64,000 nt of DNA from Symsagittifera roscoffensis. Taxonomy: Eukaryota > Xenacoelomorpha > Acoela > Convolutidae. Each line of letters begins with the position of its first letter. The stretch's first letter is position 1. This document shows positions 51,448 through 62,165 of the stretch, piece by piece. Made by a program: the position numbers and the translations under genes. A model generated the notes under the pieces. It was not told the DNA's origin. It saw only the letters and a program-made list of their open reading frames with translations, and did no database searches. The stretch lies in assembly GCF_963678635.1 (NCBI RefSeq), contig NC_087063.1:53457074-53521073 (forward strand), in the 5' to 3' direction.

Positions 51448-54400
51448 ATGGCAGACCGATTCTGGAACTCCGTGCCCGCGGCTCTGAAGAAGCCCACTCT
51501 TGACGAGCTGTACAGACGCTTGAGGGACCTGGACTACACCCAGATAGACGAGAGAATGGCGGTGATGCTGAATGCGATCCTCCAGTTGGAGGACCAGGGT
51601 GAGTGCAGGGAGTCTGCGACGGAGGCTGTCTTGATGGTCGGCTACACCACCGAGGGCATATCAAATCGAGAACAGACCAGATGGTTATCTTGGAATGCGG
51701 ATGGAGGAGTAAGGGGCTTTGACTTGGCAAGAAATCCTGGCCTGAGTAACAACACCGAACACGGCGCAGGAGAGTTTCCGCTACCGACGAGACCAACAGC
51801 AAGATCCACAGGCCAGAGCTCGAGTAAGGTGCCGTCGATGTCGCGAGCGCAACAGACGACAGAGGCATATCCGGATCTGGGGGTTCTAAAGAAAGAGCTC
51901 GAGAAGGCGCTGAAGGAGAGGAATAAAGCGAACCTCGATCGGGATCAGGCGAAGCTGGACAGGGAGAAGCTTCAGCTGGAGAGAGACCAGGCAGTCGACG
52001 AGCGAGATCAGACGTTGAAATTACTTGAGATGCTGAGGGCTGAACATCAGCAGGAGCTAAGGGTGCGGGAGAACGTCGCGAATCGTGATCAACTAAAGTC
52101 GGAGTTGGAAAGGATAGAACAGCGACAACGCGAGCTTGACGCACAAAAGGGAGCCAGGTCTAACGAACGAGTGGTGACAAGCTCGAGGCCGGAGTCGCGC
52201 ATGGAGGTGGATGAAGCTCCCAGGGCTAGAGGACGGTTCAACCTTGACCGCGAGGCCAGGGAACACATGAGTGAAGGCTTGGAGGTCTGGATACCGAATG
52301 ACGCGACGCCCTCCTTGCGCAATCTAGAGACCCAACCTGTACGTCCTCTGATGGATGTGGTGTTACCAGGATATACACCAACCTCGACCTCGAGCGGCAG
52401 TCAGGTGAGTGGCGCCTCATCGCGCCTGAAGGAGCTGGGCGAGAAATTGCAGCAGCAGAGTCGTGAAAGATCGACAAGGCCAGAGCTTCCCCCAACTTGG
52501 AGGGAACAGCCGGTCAGAAACGTCGTGATCGCGAGCTACAAGAAGAACACAGAGGGGAACTACCACAAGCATAGTCGGCTGGACTGGAATGCGGAACAGC
52601 AAGCCAGGAGGGACTGCTTCCACGACGCAGCCTGGGTGCAGTATCTAGCGCCACCTCGTGTGCCAGAGGGTGCGGTTCACCTGATTATAGGGGACAGCCT
52701 GGTGCGGGTGTTGACCCAGATCCGGTCACATTGGCAGACGGGAGTCTTGAGTTTCGCTGGAGCTGCTACGCCACAGATGTTGGCAACTCTGGACATGCTA
52801 GGAATGACCAAAGTTTACACAGTCACCTTGATGGTTGGGACCAACGACGTGTCGAGAGGAGAAGCAAGGAAAGTGACGAGGCTGTGCGACAAGATGAGTT
52901 GCCTTCTTGAGGAGCTGAGGATCCAAATGGATCCCATCCTGCTGACGATATGCACGGTCCCCTATAACATGATGTTTGATCAACACTCCCTAGAGATGAA
53001 CCAGAGGGTGCGGAGCCTGAACAAGGCGATCCGAGAAATACACCGAAACAGTGTGCTTCCTCTCAGGCTGTTGGACGTTGCAGAACGCATGGAGAACAAG
53101 GGATTCCCTGAAGACACCTCGAAAGATGGAATCCATTTCGATAGGCCAAGGGGAGCTGAGTGGCTGAACGACGTCTTCCAGGAACACATAAACACGCTAG
53201 AAGCGGACCTGCTGGAGACAGCCCAATTCACTTTAGGGCCACCTCCCAACCCACCATTCCTTGCCTCGAGGGCCTTGGCTGGTCGATTGGGAGCGAGAGT
53301 TGATACTAGAGACAGCTCGAGGAGCAATCAGACCCGATTGCAGAGTGCCACACCAATGGAGTCGGAGGAGGTAGAGTCATCAACACCTCCGGCCTCGGCG
53401 ATGTCCTCCGTGGTGGTGGCAGATGACAGGAGAGAAAAGAAGTCTAGGGAGACTACCCGCTTGAGATATCCTGAGAAGGTGAAGGAACTGGATCTGGAGA
53501 CCTTGGAATGCAGACGAGAGTTGGCGGAAACCCTGGGGATCGAACGAGTGTCGCATGAGGACTTGAATAGACATCATTGCGTAGACTGGTTGAAAGCACA
53601 CGAGGCGCATTTTTCGAGAGCGAAGTTGATGGAGACCACAGACCTGACGGGAATTCCCACAAAAACGATCATGGGACCCATTAATTACAGACCTCTCAAG
53701 CTGCTGGGGAGTCCGGGACTTATAGCAGAACCTCCCAAGCACCGAACCAGCATCGCCAGAATCAGGTTGGCAACCCCGGCACAGTTGAAGGTGGTAGACA
53801 AGCTACTCAATCCGGGAGGAATGGAATTGCCTGATGCCGCTTACGAAGGTCCGAAGTTGGCAGAAGATCCCAGGTACGGGAAGCCCTGTGGTGGCACCCA
53901 ACTGGCCAAAACTCTGGCAGTTTACGATAGAGCAGATCCAGCTGCTGCAAGAGTAGTCATTGTGGCGGGATCGGACTTCGAAGGAACGTCTCCCAAGTTG
54001 TTCTGGCCGGAGACTCTGGTATACTCCTTGCCAGGAGCCGAATTGAACCAGATGTTGACCCTAGTGGTGGCAATAAAGTCGGAGATGCCCTGTGAACCGG
54101 AGCTGCTATTGTTTGCAGGAATGAATGACCACCTGCATGCGATGGGACTTCTTGAGCAACTGAAAGGCAAGGAGGTTCCAACATCAAGGAAGATCTGGGA
54201 GGCCATTCAGGCGTTATTTGCGGCGATGAATGAGGTACAAGAGAATGTAGCCTCGAGATTTGGGTCCAAGACAAAGGTGGTGTTTACCACATCCCCAGGA
54301 TACGCTAGCATGCCACCCGCCCTGCAATTCGTGTATGCGGTCTTGATCTTGATAGCGGAAGGGAGTGAATGGCGGATTCTGATGGCAGCCCCCAATCGAG

Positions 54401-57400
54401 AGCTAGAGCCAGTGAACTTGAGACTTTACAAATCAGAATTACCAGCGGCATGGGCTGACATATCTCATGCACTGAGGGGCTTTTACAGACTGGCCGACGT
54501 CCTGATTGTATTGGATGAGGTACTCTTGCTAGAGATATCGAACTTTGCTAGACAACTCAAGTTCAGCCCAGTCATCGGGGACGACCACCCGGCGATAAAC
54601 CAGTTGACGGCCAGCCTGTGGTTCCGAAGTATGGATGTGAAAGTTGCAAATTCCACCAGCAGGACTAGAGGTCCCAACAACGAGAGAAGAAATGTGGTCG
54701 AGACGGAGAAACAGTTAGAATCGATGAAATATCGCTTGACTCAAGAGAATGGCTGGTGGCCATTCCTGACACCAAGGCTGGAGAACGTCACGAATAAGAC
54801 GAGGGAGGAAGCACCACTCCTCGTGAAACAAATCTGGAGTTTTCTAGAGAAGCAACTGGAGCTAGCGGAAACGAGAGACATGACGGTGGTTAGATTTGTC
54901 TCGGCCGCCAATGAAGTGACGATCGGAGGATTTTGGAGAGAGCACGCCAACGGCGAATTGAAGACTAGGAGAGATTACGAGATTCTCAAGTTCTTGAGTC
55001 CTTGCTGGGAGAGAGAATTCTTGGCAGGAGTGTTCGGCACCACGGCGACTATCTTCGGAGCCTTCGTACAGGAGATACTGGGCATGTCCATCAGCCTGCT
55101 TTTGGCTCTGTATTTGGTTTACCCCAGATACTTGTTCAACATGGGCCCAGCATACATGTTTAGTCGAGGAGTGGAGACACTTCGAGTTGATGGGTATCTG
55201 GCACTAATACTCTTGACCCATGGGGAATTGGTGTCGTTTCATCGGTTAATGGAATATGGAGAACCTCTGTCTATGGGGAGAGTCCACACGAGCACTGAAA
55301 CCAGCTCCTACAAGTGTGCCGCAGGGTTGAAGACACTGCTGGTGCAATACCTCATGATGCAGAATCGATACATGACGGGTGAAGATGAGAACCCAACCTC
55401 GAGAGAAAAATGGGAGAAGGCGAACAGAGGGATGCCTCTGTTGACGGACCTGTGCCTGGCAATGAGGTCGGACCCAATGGGGATAATCCGGGGTCTAGAG
55501 GAGGTGGTGACCTGCATCTATGGTCCAGCAGTGACGTACGCGTTTCCAGATCCCCTGGTGATAACGTATCGTCACTCGGTGACGCACTTGAGTCTCATCA
55601 GCGTACTGGATGGTACAGCGCTGAATTGGTGTCAGCAGGAGGTGCTCAGGGCGCGTATGAGCAACACGGTACTCTTCGGAAAAGTGAAAGATGCCGAGAT
55701 GATGGTGTGCAACTTCAGGGGACAAATGCAATGTAGAATGGGAGGCAAGCGAGAGGGCCCCATTGAAATGTATCCAAAGTTTTGGAACCTAAACCCATTG
55801 ACGGCCAACGGACGAGAAGTCTTGAGAATCCCCGCCTGGAAGGAGTGCTTTGCACTAGTCAAGAGGGAGCTGGAGGCCATAATGGAGAAAGAAATCCTAC
55901 CAGCCACCATGCCTGAGTTCCCGACAGTCAGGAGGATGACCTTAGGAATGAATAGTCCCTTGGTAGTTCCCTCCATAATGGCGAGGATGACGGCGGAGGA
56001 AATGCAGAAGGATTTCACTGATGGCTGGGACCCCCTGTTCATTGGCTACACGGCGGCGGTCTACTTCCACACCAGCGAGATGAAGGTAAACTCGTGGACG
56101 ACGCAAGCGAAAAAGAGTAGAGGTTCGCAGCCCCCAGGGTATGAGGTGAGGAAGGTCTTGAGAACTCTTGAGAAGGAAGAACTTGAGAACATGTTGCCCA
56201 TATGGGATGATGGCAGGATGATCGTGATGGAGGGGCACGTCGCACTGGTGGACGACATGAAATTTGCCACGAGAAAATATAAGGCGCCCTATGGCTTGGA
56301 ACAGGTGGAAGTAAGACAGGAAGGAACAGAACTAGATGCAGCAGGTCAACTGCACGTAGCACTGACGGAATACAAAAAGCTGGATCCTGCGACACCATCA
56401 CCACTGTCCGTGGACGCACCTGGAGACAACAGGAGCGGACCCGTCGAGGACCGATTTAAGAAAATTCTCGAGAGAAGGAGACATGAGTCAGAAGAAGAGA
56501 GTATGGATGAAACTCTCAGTGAAGCTGGTGAAGACATGGAAGTGGGGAATACGCCTGAACCAGGGCAATCAGGGGAGGAGCTCACCACTCAAGAGCTGTT
56601 GAAGGATTTGAGCGAGGAGAATTGGGCAGATACTGCCACACCACCCCTGATTCCGTCTCCGCGGAAGAACCTAGAGTTGCCATTGGCAGGTGAGACCTTC
56701 AATATGGGGATGTTACTCTTGAGCTCGGAGGAAAGGGGGAAGAACACGTTCGAAGGGAACAGGGACATATTCTTGGGATCTCTCGAGGATGACGCTTGGC
56801 AGGAGTTCCTGGAGGAATTCAATCGAGAAGTGGGCAGCGAGACGACGCTGGACAAGTTCAAGAAGGAACTGTGGGACGCAGTAGTGAGATTCGGGGAACC
56901 GCTCCTGATAGGAACGGGCCTGGATGAGAAAGCAAGAAAAGAGCTGCTGAACAAGCTAGTGGAGCTGAGGAACGCACGATCGAAGACTAGAAAAGAGAAA
57001 TGTGAGGACAGCTCTACTCTGAAACAAAAAACTGTGGATAAAATGGTTGATGATATAAAAAGGGATAAGGTTGGGACTAGTAATATGATTAAAAGTACTA
57101 ATATCCTTAAGGCTCGAGCAGGGGGGAGGCAAGAGTTGGAAGGAGTGGATGGAGAGGTCGAATCAATGATGATAGCCACAACACCCTCGAGCAGAGAGGT
57201 GAAGACTCGCAAGAGGAAGAGAGAAGTGGAAGGATGGGGTAGTCCTTCAGTGGATGCTGTTTCGGAAGGAAACTTGAGAGAGACGGCGCCCATCGTTTTG
57301 GCCCGATGCAAGACGGCGGCATACAAGAACAGCTCGGAGCTCAGGAAACCACTTGAAGTAGAAAAGGAAATAGAGGTTTCCACCAGTTCGACGTCAGAAG

Positions 57401-60327
57401 AAGACTTCAAGCCTCAGAAGGTAAACGTGAAGAGAGGTTCAACGAACGGACAGGTAGGGGAAGTGGAGATCGGCAAAGAATGGATCTCGAAGGCACATCA
57501 GGACATGGGCAAACAAGTGACGAGTGATCTATTGGAGAGGAACAAGACGAGGAACACTTCCCGGACGTGGTGGGTGGCCCTCGAAACATTGAAGGAAATG
57601 GAGGACTGCTTGAAGAAGTTGGACAGTGGAATAGCTCGCAGGCGACGCAATTGGGCCACCCAGCAAAAAGCCGAGGTTAATAAGATAGAGATGGCAAGTC
57701 ATCTGAAGAGGTCCTGGCAGAGTTTGTTGAAGGATCATTTTGAAGAGGCGATGAGAACATCCTCATCAGCACCGCCACTAATGGCGAATCCCTTCGTTAG
57801 AACTGCGGGACAATTAATGTTCACCTGGAGTCTGGTGGGAATAGAGTTGGAGACATTGACCTCGTATGACAGGCTGAACTTGGGAAGCAAGAAGCTAGAG
57901 GTGTATCAGGCACTGATGCAACACGTGGCCAGGGACAATTCAGGCTTGAGCCTGGCTAGGAGAAAAGATGCCACATGTTTCTTGAGATGGACAATGTCAA
58001 TGATGTCTGATAGCACCATCCTGGCATGCCACCAGAGAGCAAGTGGAAGTAAAACCATGGAGAGAAGAGTCTCAACGATCATCTTGAACGTATATCAGAG
58101 TACAGGAATAGAGAAAGAAGATGGTTCCAGACTATCCTTAGAGAACCATCGAAAGCTGGACGAGGTACGGAGGTTCTCTAATAAGAAGTTCGAGGAAGAA
58201 CATGATGTTCACCGTAACCTGGCCTCGTCAGAACAGTACTCGAGACTCAGTGAGAAGGGGGAATACCAATATGTGTCTGGAGTGATGGGAATAGCCTACA
58301 ATCCCTTCTTAGACTCGGAAGCTGGAGGAGCCCACAGAAACCATGAGGTAGCGGAGCTACTGAAGTTTTGGACAGAAAGGATAATGGAGATAGACGCGGT
58401 GGAGAAAGAGGGGCCGAGCCTGGGAATGATTCTTGAGAAAACACCAGAGGTGATAAGCATACCGCGCTCAAACAAGAGAGTTGAAGTGAACATGGGCGGT
58501 GGAAATGGCTTGTTAACCACGAACTTGGGAGTGATATGGAAGCTACTAAGACCCTCCTGGTGTCCACATCCCCATGCGAGTCTAATCGAGGAAACCACCG
58601 AGCGAGTGAGGTTAGCCCCAACGGAAGATGAAGATCTGGCGAAGTTGAGTGTGCTACATAAGCTAATCACACCCCAGATGCAAGAGCCAAGCGAAAGGAC
58701 GAGCGACCCCGGGTCAGCAAAGAAATTGGAGCCGGGTAGCTGTCTGGATTCGACGTGTGGGAACGGAGAGCACATCTGCGATGGACGGTCATGCGTCAGG
58801 ATACTGTCGTTTCAAAAAGAAGACCTGGTCACTTGGTTCGAAGACATCACAGAAAGGGAGAGAAGTGAAGTGCAAATAATAGCGGAATGTTACGCGAGAA
58901 CCACGGTGAATATAGCGACAGCTCTCGGATTCTTCTCGAGAATGTGTGGTCTGCAGGCACTGGAGAGACTGGAGTCTGAGCATCATTTAGTGACGGCGTT
59001 GAGCGTAGAATCATGGCCCGGGGTGTTGCAGGTGACTCAAAAACACATCCGGAGCTGGAAAGTTGGTCTTGAGGCGGAAATGGGATTTCCCCTGAGCGAA
59101 GCTTATGGCTTGCCATTGAACGCGAAATCGCTGATAGGGTCAATGATGGCCAACTTGTGCGGAAGTCACTACCCGCTACACATGGCGATGGTGGAAGTGT
59201 CCAGCCAGAGAATACTGGTGGACAAGGCCTTCTCAGTGCCCAAGTGCGTGAGGTTGGCTCGGATGTCGCATCACTCGCACAAGTTGTTGAGAAAAATCAA
59301 AGGGACAGTACCAAAAGAATTGAGAGATGACTTAAGCGAAATCTGGGGAGAAGATCTTCTGAAGTTGGAAAGAGAAAACACAAGCGATCACGAGAGACAA
59401 AACGTGATCGGGAAATCTGTGGGAAGTACTCCAAACCTGGAAGACAATGACACGATGCACGAGAAAATGATGGAGCTTGAGCCTCTCTTGGAAGCCTCAG
59501 GGGAGCGTAATCTCAGGAGCATTGAGATCTCTCATGGGGAATGCCCATGCCACTGTTTGGCACAAACGGTGTGGTATCCACATCACAAGAACCTTTGCCT
59601 GGTGTGGGATGTGGAAGAGATTCGGTCGATCGGACTACCGGATCACCGGCAGAAGGTGACGCTCTTAGTAGTGAGTACGATGTTAGCTCTGAGATGGATA
59701 GAAGAGAATATAACGAAGTATCGGGAGGCGACGACGCCAACGGCTGAGTCAATATACGCGATAGACTACAGCAGGAGACTTGAGTTGTTTGAGACTGCGT
59801 GCAAAGTATTCGCCATACCGACGGAAGTCAGGCACGTATGGAGTCGCTTGAGGTACTTTCCATGGTTTCGGGCGACACTGACGTCTTGGCTGTACAGGGC
59901 AACGAAAGATCACATGAGAAAACATCAAAAGGAGTATCGACAGTTCCAGGCCGAGATTGGGCCGGAAGCTTTCAAGAGACCCCTGCTAACCCATCGTAAT
60001 GCGATCACGACGGGATGGAAGAGAGTGGGTAAGATGTCTAGAGACAATACCAAAGCGAGGGAGTCGATACTAGAGGAAGACCTGGCGAAGAACGTGAGCT
60101 TGAGCCTGCACAACTCCTTTTGCTTGAACCGAGAAGCTAGGGTGAAGGCACTACCCAACCAAGCAAAGAGATTGCAGGAGCAGAGAGAATGGATGCGATC
60201 CTATGAACAGCTGAAGGCTTGGGAGGAGATTGTGATTAGTTCCGATGATGAAGAGGAACTGTTGAGACAGTTTGCCGCATCTAGCACTTCAGGATGCAGT
60301 ACCTCCAAGGCGAAGAGTACGAGATGA
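51448..60327 (+). CDS. Element C ORF2: giant protein with SGNH hydrolase domain
   Basis: 2,959 residues, intact. I place the start at ATG 51448, which matches B ORF2 (MADRFWNSVP); the frame is open further upstream but without a conserved start. SGNH residues: Ser417 in GDS, Asn466 in GTND, Asp560 and His563 in DGIH. The degenerate second SGNH-like domain has AGSD at 840-843 and GMND at 891-894. The coiled coil is longer than in B by about 10 residues. Cys/His-rich blocks (DSTCGNGEHICDGRSC, CPCHCLAQTVWYP) and the acidic tail VISSDDEEELL are conserved. Many differences from B are at third codon positions while both frames stay open for almost 9 kb, so selection on the protein is likely. The function beyond a probable esterase is unknown; it may act in particle assembly, membrane interaction or evasion of host silencing. 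Confidence 0.92.
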   Translation: MADRFWNSVPAALKKPTLDELYRRLRDLDYTQIDERMAVMLNAILQLEDQGECRESATEAVLMVGYTTEGISNREQTRWLSWNADGGVRGFDLARNPGLSNNTEHGAGEFPLPTRPTARSTGQSSSKVPSMSRAQQTTEAYPDLGVLKKELEKALKERNKANLDRDQAKLDREKLQLERDQAVDERDQTLKLLEMLRAEHQQELRVRENVANRDQLKSELERIEQRQRELDAQKGARSNERVVTSSRPESRMEVDEAPRARGRFNLDREAREHMSEGLEVWIPNDATPSLRNLETQPVRPLMDVVLPGYTPTSTSSGSQVSGASSRLKELGEKLQQQSRERSTRPELPPTWREQPVRNVVIASYKKNTEGNYHKHSRLDWNAEQQARRDCFHDAAWVQYLAPPRVPEGAVHLIIGDSLVRVLTQIRSHWQTGVLSFAGAATPQMLATLDMLGMTKVYTVTLMVGTNDVSRGEARKVTRLCDKMSCLLEELRIQMDPILLTICTVPYNMMFDQHSLEMNQRVRSLNKAIREIHRNSVLPLRLLDVAERMENKGFPEDTSKDGIHFDRPRGAEWLNDVFQEHINTLEADLLETAQFTLGPPPNPPFLASRALAGRLGARVDTRDSSRSNQTRLQSATPMESEEVESSTPPASAMSSVVVADDRREKKSRETTRLRYPEKVKELDLETLECRRELAETLGIERVSHEDLNRHHCVDWLKAHEAHFSRAKLMETTDLTGIPTKTIMGPINYRPLKLLGSPGLIAEPPKHRTSIARIRLATPAQLKVVDKLLNPGGMELPDAAYEGPKLAEDPRYGKPCGGTQLAKTLAVYDRADPAAARVVIVAGSDFEGTSPKLFWPETLVYSLPGAELNQMLTLVVAIKSEMPCEPELLLFAGMNDHLHAMGLLEQLKGKEVPTSRKIWEAIQALFAAMNEVQENVASRFGSKTKVVFTTSPGYASMPPALQFVYAVLILIAEGSEWRILMAAPNRELEPVNLRLYKSELPAAWADISHALRGFYRLADVLIVLDEVLLLEISNFARQLKFSPVIGDDHPAINQLTASLWFRSMDVKVANSTSRTRGPNNERRNVVETEKQLESMKYRLTQENGWWPFLTPRLENVTNKTREEAPLLVKQIWSFLEKQLELAETRDMTVVRFVSAANEVTIGGFWREHANGELKTRRDYEILKFLSPCWEREFLAGVFGTTATIFGAFVQEILGMSISLLLALYLVYPRYLFNMGPAYMFSRGVETLRVDGYLALILLTHGELVSFHRLMEYGEPLSMGRVHTSTETSSYKCAAGLKTLLVQYLMMQNRYMTGEDENPTSREKWEKANRGMPLLTDLCLAMRSDPMGIIRGLEEVVTCIYGPAVTYAFPDPLVITYRHSVTHLSLISVLDGTALNWCQQEVLRARMSNTVLFGKVKDAEMMVCNFRGQMQCRMGGKREGPIEMYPKFWNLNPLTANGREVLRIPAWKECFALVKRELEAIMEKEILPATMPEFPTVRRMTLGMNSPLVVPSIMARMTAEEMQKDFTDGWDPLFIGYTAAVYFHTSEMKVNSWTTQAKKSRGSQPPGYEVRKVLRTLEKEELENMLPIWDDGRMIVMEGHVALVDDMKFATRKYKAPYGLEQVEVRQEGTELDAAGQLHVALTEYKKLDPATPSPLSVDAPGDNRSGPVEDRFKKILERRRHESEEESMDETLSEAGEDMEVGNTPEPGQSGEELTTQELLKDLSEENWADTATPPLIPSPRKNLELPLAGETFNMGMLLLSSEERGKNTFEGNRDIFLGSLEDDAWQEFLEEFNREVGSETTLDKFKKELWDAVVRFGEPLLIGTGLDEKARKELLNKLVELRNARSKTRKEKCEDSSTLKQKTVDKMVDDIKRDKVGTSNMIKSTNILKARAGGRQELEGVDGEVESMMIATTPSSREVKTRKRKREVEGWGSPSVDAVSEGNLRETAPIVLARCKTAAYKNSSELRKPLEVEKEIEVSTSSTSEEDFKPQKVNVKRGSTNGQVGEVEIGKEWISKAHQDMGKQVTSDLLERNKTRNTSRTWWVALETLKEMEDCLKKLDSGIARRRRNWATQQKAEVNKIEMASHLKRSWQSLLKDHFEEAMRTSSSAPPLMANPFVRTAGQLMFTWSLVGIELETLTSYDRLNLGSKKLEVYQALMQHVARDNSGLSLARRKDATCFLRWTMSMMSDSTILACHQRASGSKTMERRVSTIILNVYQSTGIEKEDGSRLSLENHRKLDEVRRFSNKKFEEEHDVHRNLASSEQYSRLSEKGEYQYVSGVMGIAYNPFLDSEAGGAHRNHEVAELLKFWTERIMEIDAVEKEGPSLGMILEKTPEVISIPRSNKRVEVNMGGGNGLLTTNLGVIWKLLRPSWCPHPHASLIEETTERVRLAPTEDEDLAKLSVLHKLITPQMQEPSERTSDPGSAKKLEPGSCLDSTCGNGEHICDGRSCVRILSFQKEDLVTWFEDITERERSEVQIIAECYARTTVNIATALGFFSRMCGLQALERLESEHHLVTALSVESWPGVLQVTQKHIRSWKVGLEAEMGFPLSEAYGLPLNAKSLIGSMMANLCGSHYPLHMAMVEVSSQRILVDKAFSVPKCVRLARMSHHSHKLLRKIKGTVPKELRDDLSEIWGEDLLKLERENTSDHERQNVIGKSVGSTPNLEDNDTMHEKMMELEPLLEASGERNLRSIEISHGECPCHCLAQTVWYPHHKNLCLVWDVEEIRSIGLPDHRQKVTLLVVSTMLALRWIEENITKYREATTPTAESIYAIDYSRRLELFETACKVFAIPTEVRHVWSRLRYFPWFRATLTSWLYRATKDHMRKHQKEYRQFQAEIGPEAFKRPLLTHRNAITTGWKRVGKMSRDNTKARESILEEDLAKNVSLSLHNSFCLNREARVKALPNQAKRLQEQREWMRSYEQLKAWEEIVISSDDEEELLRQFAASSTSGCSTSKAKSTR
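57076..57139 (+). other. 64 bp DNA-identity island within ORF2 (Element C)
   Basis: Identical to 33504-33567 in B, including all third codon positions. It ends in GCAGGGGGGAGGCAAGAG, a better polypurine run than the one before the 3' LTR. Confidence 0.7.
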
Positions 60328-60757
60328 ATGGGCAAATCGGATGGATCTTGAGTCTTGAGAGGGAAAGGGGGCTTGAGTGTGAATCCGAGTGAAACTTGGA
60401 TTCACGAAAAAGAAATTTTAACAAAGCAAATATTGTTACTAATATACTATATCTATTATATAAATCGAAATGCTGCATGACAATTTCCTGATTGAATAGG
60501 ACAAAAGAGATTTTTAAATGATTGGCTTGAAAAGCGAAAATTCAAAGGTGCAGGTAAATGCAGATTTTGGTTGCTGTTTAGCAATAGTGTGAAAATTTTA
60601 AATGGTCGTGAATTTTGGGGTGTAGATAATCTTAAATCTGCTGCAAACTTCTGTAAATGACCACTGGCACTGTATCTTGAGCAACACTCGGTTTTTCTGG
60701 GACTCACTGGCAGAAGACAGCGCGCGATGAGGACATCGATCTCAAGTCCGGGGAGTA
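60328..60757 (+). other. Element C 3' UTR and polypurine-tract candidate
   Basis: 430 bp homologous to the B and A 3' UTRs, with TATATAAATC near 60457 and AAGTCCGGGGAGTA next to the LTR. No coding signal. Confidence 0.6.
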
Positions 60758-61642
60758 TGTGCCAGTCGGTCATATTTGGAAGTTTGACCTTGAGAAGAGC
60801 AGAAAACACTTGATTTTGGAGTGAAGTTTAAATTTTTAAATTTTCGAATGGAACATGTCATGCACGATTTTCTCGCGAGAACTGAAAATCAAAAAAGGAA
60901 AAGAGAACAATTTCAGAACAATTGCGGGAAAGTTGTCAGATAAAAACGAGTGTGAAATTGCAATTCGCAATTTCCATCATAGTGAACAAGAGTAGAGCTG
61001 TCCTATCTGAAATAGAAGACAGAGTATTCCCGTGAGAACAATTATTCGAACTGGACCAGAGTGAACCTTCGACGGAAAGGTGGACAGCTTGAGTGTCCCA
61101 ATGGTCCACATAAAACTGCAGTCTAGAGTAAAAACTTGTTCTTGTTGTTAAAACTGACTGACATTAAACTTATTTTAGTTACTTTGTTGATTCTTGAGTT
61201 GTTTACCGACTTATTTACTTCCTGGTTCTTGAGCGTGCTACAATGTGAGTACTTAATTTAATTTCTAGAGTGTGTTTTATGATTGTTATGTTGAGGTAAG
61301 GCGAGTTTTAGGTTGATCCATCTGAAATGGATCAAAGTTCCACTGTCTAATAAAAAAGCAACTTAACGGATTGTTCCAACCCGGTTTTTAACGGCGTTCA
61401 TGTATTTTGGGTATTTTGAGACCTAAGTATGGGGACGTTCTTAATTCTAGAGTGGGGGGACATTTTGGTAGTAGCCTTAAGCTGTAACGGGTCGTAGTCT
61501 CATGTCACAAGCGAACCGAACTGGCTCCGACCGTTCTTGAGGTGGGAAAACACAAGAGATAGTGTCCCTGACCCTTGAGCCAGTGGTTATAGGGCCTATT
61601 TTTCTTAAGCCTCATGTGTGACTGTAGTAGACGAATGTTACA
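60758..61642 (+). repeat. Element C 3' LTR
   Basis: 885 bp, the same length as the 5' LTR and identical as far as I can read. It is followed by AAG. Its AATAAA is at 61349-61354. Any promoter in it would point at PRPF6. Confidence 0.95.
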
Positions 61643-62165
61643 AAGCTAGGAGTTGAGGGAAAGGGTTAATCCACGACTGTTATAATTAAACAAATAACAC
61701 CGTTAATCGTCAAAATTCGTGTATCGTACGATAAAGCTTCTTCATAAAGTTCGTCTCGTCGTGCTATATTCGTTGTCATTCTGGTCGAATGGCACAGGTA
61801 TCGGTCTTTGGCGCATTTTTTTATTATAGTTTTTGGCATATAATATCTGAGACGTGGGTCACACTTCTTGAGATCTGAGAACTTTACGCCTTTCGCTCTC
61901 TGATTTTTTACTCCACAAACTTCTTAAATTCATCATCACTAATTGGAATGTTAAGAACGTATCAAAGAAGGTTTTATATTGATTTTTTTAAAAATTAGTT
62001 TGGCATCAAAGTTGCCATTTCCAGGTAAATCGTCAAGCTCAGTCGCCATTTATCAGAAGAAGCACATGCTTTTTGCGAATTGTCAAAGTTCACATTGAAA
62101 ATTTTATTGCTAAATAGAATCAAGTACTGCCGGAGAAGGTGTTGGCTCTTTTCATTAAGGTTGAA
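61643..62165 (+). promoter_or_regulatory. PRPF6 upstream region
   Basis: 523 bp of host sequence between Element C and the PRPF6 start codon. It should hold the promoter and 5' UTR. A pyrimidine-rich TTGCCATTTCCAG ending near 62023 could be a splice or trans-splice acceptor. No further motif is convincing. Confidence 0.4.

Larger units (their letters stand above)
38782..61642 (+). mobile_element. Element C: full-length 22.86 kb Ty3/gypsy element with giant ORF2
   Basis: Two 885 bp LTRs that I cannot tell apart by eye bracket the same gene order as in B. AAG flanks both ends as a possible 3 bp target duplication. The only visible lesion in the coding part is a nonsense codon in gag-pol at 46187-46189. 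Identical LTRs imply very recent insertion, so the family is, or was until lately, active. It is oriented towards the PRPF6 gene 523 bp downstream. Confidence 0.95.

Noticed and set aside
4618-61642. Polinton/Maverick or Penelope-like giant element
   Set aside because: There is no protein-primed DNA polymerase, packaging ATPase or GIY-YIG domain; LTRs, a YVDD RT and a DX35E integrase with GPF module point to Ty3/gypsy.
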